From: an uncultured Desulfotignum sp.
GTDB lineage: Bacteria; Desulfobacterota; Desulfobacteria; Desulfobacterales; Desulfobacteraceae
Length of the DNA stretch: 8,336 bases
NCBI GenBank assembly: GCA_937951975.1
Contig: CALGAJ010000047.1
Location: forward strand, 1-8,336
Direction: 5' to 3'
The notes under the pieces were generated by a model. The model searched no databases. It had not been told where the DNA came from and saw nothing but the letters and a program-made list of their open reading frames with translations. The translations under genes were made by a program, and so were the position numbers. Positions 6,901 to 8,336 of the stretch are shown piece by piece. Each line of letters starts with the position of its first letter. Positions within the stretch are counted from its first letter, which is position 1.

Positions 6901-6926
6901 ATGACGTTAAATCGGTTCAAACTCAT
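3888..6926 (-). CDS. Large membrane protein of unknown function with a PHP-like N-terminal half
   Basis: 1012 residues; I do not recognise a named family. Residues 1-160 are helical. At 161-223 the pattern resembles motif I and following strands of PHP phosphoesterases: DDHVHDANTSG (His164, His166), the SPTHLIMDAW helix, a strand with His197, the ALELIEAAK helix and GIEF (Glu223). A long helical insertion follows, then LEIINLKN (444-451) and GSDSTG (528-533), which resemble late PHP strands and the terminal D-x-H motif, here with Thr532 in the His position. From about 590 the protein becomes membrane-associated: hydrophobic segments near 672-687, 690-711, 738-755, 771-790, 806-829 and 915-935, with a Gly-rich QSVLGGGG and a GNFFRSILSIP stretch. 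The C-terminus is soluble and charged. The ATG at 6926 has only a weak GGA site 5 bases upstream, 57 bases after the acyl-CoA synthetase/GNAT gene. It overlaps the kinase start by 20 bases. The coding frame is certain; PHP ancestry is a motif-level inference, and the altered last motif makes catalysis uncertain. Confidence 0.8.
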   Translation of the reverse strand: MSLNRFNVMLFDSRDHELIRIVTSVYDADIRPGYVRKLYYRFFHPLGIKELAESKGLHTAYAIVSLLESMERGVIENRLAALRALKSEVLDTADGPMPKNTARVLLQIMKELVRAKGNDARQLALAHTFRLAAFGKPRLVRKLLAHYHLLEMPEEWNQVTFDDHVHDANTSGRKSPTHLIMDAWIKGIRRLRVIYYHYIEPRFALELIEAAKILEIDLRIGIEFKTRYRDRYLSFIWVSRGLGDAESFLCFLAEPHVVQFMAQGKQVLKFQEKQVLNLLERFNEQHLKEMCRYLGIELPPLRPEDFLSFSFPGQPSVPLLAEFIHATALKAMKIRAKELHDIFQQANETKQAQIRSLIQQMDRFSVKQILDTFLNPEQHPDIFHLLATPDDPDIPERLKLTHTQFLETIGQLLCDFRITLKLDNLAPEDVLEILYESKGLVTRLEIINLKNFVSGKTDHLFAVNELQKAINGGSLLKLKRQVRQIIFQVGHTDDPGRNDRLTKLYQILYDIDALKNMYAVTPIKSRIGSDSTGKAHQTYGMGFGIINTLPFRAQKRIHTQKQDRLILPANISVSQQMTAVSTEKMHRFFQWLLAILQWLPGLDQIRFVKKKEWLFESFSLDMKKKGNVVTLGGIQKQNTNDLFPEENLHGSRKTSVFRIWKNLNTKLKNCTKITLGFIPAFMCFSLTKDWWFLAWFGAFIWFGITGFRVILQSVLGGGGIRRSSLTRWNNYVSWDRLTDALFFTGFSVPLLDWLVKTRLLDNTFGINTHTSPLALYAVMALVNGIYLSAHNAFRGLPKGMVTGNFFRSILSIPVALIFNTAIGAILFFFNVPAVDAVLQKWAAIISKAASDTVAGVIEGTVDRFQNLKLRKRDVKRKFTDLFDTYAKLEMLFPETEELKILEKPEDLFASRNAEVKDLAIMVIIHSLDLFYFWMYQPRARMTILDKVSRLTPEEKIIFFQSQRILVHEQHISRLFVDGILGRHFSRPLSFYLTTYPKYLAAIEKESHASVES
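3913..3917 (-). promoter_or_regulatory. Ribosome binding site for kinase start 3907
   Basis: AAGGA on the minus strand, 5 bases before ATG 3907 and inside the 3' end of the preceding gene. It rules against the in-frame TTG at 3922 as the main start. Confidence 0.65.
5052..5060 (-). repeat. Nine-adenine run in coding strand (second of two)
   Basis: On the minus strand, A9 followed by GGG encodes Lys623-625 in the linker between the soluble and membrane halves of the 1012-residue protein. A9 runs are known sites of polymerase slippage. With one extra A the new frame stays open for a long way (the frame containing the MEKPEHQTEK reading); with one fewer A it ends within about 40 codons. Confidence 0.6.
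5094..5102 (-). repeat. Nine-adenine run in coding strand (first of two)
   Basis: On the minus strand this A9 encodes Lys609-611, 33 bases upstream of the other run. By hand translation, adding one A leads to a stop after about 4 further codons (RMVV then stop), and losing one A leads to a stop after about 10. Either slip would yield a protein of roughly 615-622 residues without the membrane half. Confidence 0.6.
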
Positions 6927-6982
6927 TCCAGTCCAAAATTCCGGTGCAGTTGTTTTTTCCGATCATAGACCGACCGATGGAT

Positions 6983-8336
6983 TTAATCAATATCCAGAAC
7001 ATCTGTATCTATAATCAGCTCATATTCACCGCTGTCCGGCATTCGTTTGATGGCAAAACCGAGTTTTTTTCCCAGTTTCAGCATCTGGGTGTTTTCTGCA
7101 AGTACCACCCCCATGACCCGCCGGATGCCCATCTGACGGGCCGCTTTCAGACACAGGGTCAGCAATGAGGACCCGATGCCTTTGCCTTGCCAGTCATCAC
7201 TGATGGCGATGGCGAATTCCGCCTGGGTTTTATCGGAAAACACAATGATTCGGCAGACCCCAGCCATTTTCTGGTTTTGTTCATCTCCCGTCAAAGCCAC
7301 CAGAGCGATTTCCCGGTCATAATCGATCTGGGTCAGTTTGATGAGCATATCTCTGGACAGCTCCTTTAAGGGTGAAAAAAACCGCATGTATTTGCTTCGG
7401 GACGACAGGGAATGAAAATGATCAATCAGCAGGTCCGCATCGCTGGGCCTGATGGGCCGGATGAAAAACGGCTGACTGTCCACGGTTTCCCCCCGGGATT
7501 CGTACTGCCATGGGTATGAGCTGATTATCAGATGCATGGGAGACGGCACCGGTGCCGGCGCAATAAACACCCGGGCATCCACCGCTGTCAGAACACCGTT
7601 TTTCACCATGAGCGGATTGATGTCCAGGGTTTCAATTTCCGGAAAATCGGTCATCAGCCTTCCTGTCCGGATCAGCAGCTCCTCCAGGAGCGCCATATCA
7701 ATGGGCTGTATGTTTCTGAATCCCTTGAAAACCGATGCGATTTTGGTCTTTCCGATTAAATGACCGGCGAGCATACGGTTCAGAGGCGGCAGCCCCATGG
7801 ATATGTCTTTGAACACTTCCGTCAATATGCCGCCCATCCCGAAAAGAATCACCGGGCCGAAATGGGGATCTTTTTTGGCACCGATAATGAGCTCAAAATC
7901 AGCCCGGTCCTGCATGGCCTGAACCGTGACACCGGAAATGTGTGCACAAGGAAAGTGTTTTCTGGCGTTTGCCATGATCTGACGGTAGGCGGTTTTGATA
8001 TCTTTGGGCGTCCTGAGATCCAGGGCCACACCATTGCAGTCCGATTTATGGGGGATGTCCCGGGAACAGATTTTCAGAACCACTGGGAATCCTGTCCGGT
8101 CCGCCATCTCAAGAGCCTTGTCTTCTGTGTCGGCGATACTGGTGTCATTGACGGGAATGCCGTAGGCATCCAGCAGGGCCTTGGCCGCGTTTTCCAGAAG
8201 ACAGGTATTTTGATCCGCCATTGCGCTCTGAATGATTTTTCCGGCGGTATCCCGGTGAATGATCAGCTTGGTGTCCGTGCGGATGGGGATCTGGGTCAGC
8301 CGTTCAATGTTTTTTCCGTATTCATACAAATTTCTA
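6983..8336 (-). CDS. ADP-forming acyl-CoA synthetase (ATP-grasp) fused to GNAT acetyltransferase, Pat-like, C-terminal part
   Basis: The frame is open to the window edge, so the N-terminus (normally CoA-binding and ligase-CoA domains) is missing; 450 residues are visible. Visible residues about 40-260 are the ATP-grasp beta-like domain of ADP-forming acyl-CoA synthetases: LLDAYGIPV, VVLKICSRDIPHKSD with the conserved His-Lys (96-97), a GMGGILTEVFKD loop and DINPLMV (238-244). Residues about 290-437 form a GNAT domain: FFIRPIRPSDADLL, SKYMRFFSPLKELS, the acetyl-CoA pyrophosphate loop QGKGIGSSL (from 383) and LGFAI. This architecture matches Pat/PatZ-type protein lysine acetyltransferases, which acetylate acetyl-CoA synthetase and other metabolic enzymes; Glu373, in AEFAIAI just before the acetyl-CoA loop, is a candidate general base. 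Whether the synthetase half is active cannot be judged without the missing His-bearing N-terminal domain. A leftmost TTG at 8329 is in frame but should not be taken as the start. The 1012-residue gene follows 57 bases downstream. Confidence 0.9.
   Translation of the reverse strand, partial: RNLYEYGKNIERLTQIPIRTDTKLIIHRDTAGKIIQSAMADQNTCLLENAAKALLDAYGIPVNDTSIADTEDKALEMADRTGFPVVLKICSRDIPHKSDCNGVALDLRTPKDIKTAYRQIMANARKHFPCAHISGVTVQAMQDRADFELIIGAKKDPHFGPVILFGMGGILTEVFKDISMGLPPLNRMLAGHLIGKTKIASVFKGFRNIQPIDMALLEELLIRTGRLMTDFPEIETLDINPLMVKNGVLTAVDARVFIAPAPVPSPMHLIISSYPWQYESRGETVDSQPFFIRPIRPSDADLLIDHFHSLSSRSKYMRFFSPLKELSRDMLIKLTQIDYDREIALVALTGDEQNQKMAGVCRIIVFSDKTQAEFAIAISDDWQGKGIGSSLLTLCLKAARQMGIRRVMGVVLAENTQMLKLGKKLGFAIKRMPDSGEYELIIDTDVLDID

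Noticed and set aside
6927..6982. Possible terminator or promoter between the GNAT gene and the large gene
   Set aside because: Only short direct repeats of ATCGG and a run of six A are present on the coding strand; no stem-loop with a T tract and no convincing -35/-10 pair.

Overview
The window looks like ordinary chromosome from an anaerobic, sulfate-reducer-like member of the Desulfobacterota, most likely Desulfobacteraceae. This is inferred from the mix of an Mrp-type antiporter subunit D with an unusual C-terminal extension, an ADP-forming acyl-CoA synthetase/GNAT fusion, a four-helix-type sensor kinase and moderate GC content. No rRNA, tRNA, transposase, CRISPR array or phage gene was seen. 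Coding density is very high; the longest gap without a confident gene is about 120 bases.

Left part (1-2009, plus strand): the 3' end of a Na+/H+ antiporter subunit D-like (MrpD/NuoN-family) membrane protein, followed at short spacing by two tandem, stand-alone cyclic-nucleotide-binding-fold proteins. The two are clear paralogues: they align without gaps over about 150 residues and are about one third identical by hand count. Both lack the residues that normally hold the cyclic nucleotide phosphate, and both keep the same Cys-x3-Cys pair.

Right part (8336-2019, minus strand), in transcription order: the C-terminal portion of an ATP-grasp acyl-CoA synthetase fused to a GNAT acetyltransferase (Pat-like); a 1012-residue protein of no recognised family, in which I see a PHP-phosphoesterase-like half joined to a multi-pass membrane half; a membrane sensor histidine kinase whose start overlaps the end of that gene by 20 bases; possibly a 28-residue small ORF; and a small antibiotic-biosynthesis-monooxygenase (ABM) fold protein. 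The two gene sets converge at 2010-2018 with only 9 bases between stop codons.

How they may work together: the large PHP-like membrane protein and the kinase are very probably co-translated and so may form one membrane signalling unit. No response regulator lies in the window. The antiporter plus paired CNBD-fold proteins may be an antiporter with its own sensory subunits. Both ideas are inferences from gene order. The least explained element is the 1012-residue gene, including two identical nine-adenine runs at its soluble/membrane boundary.
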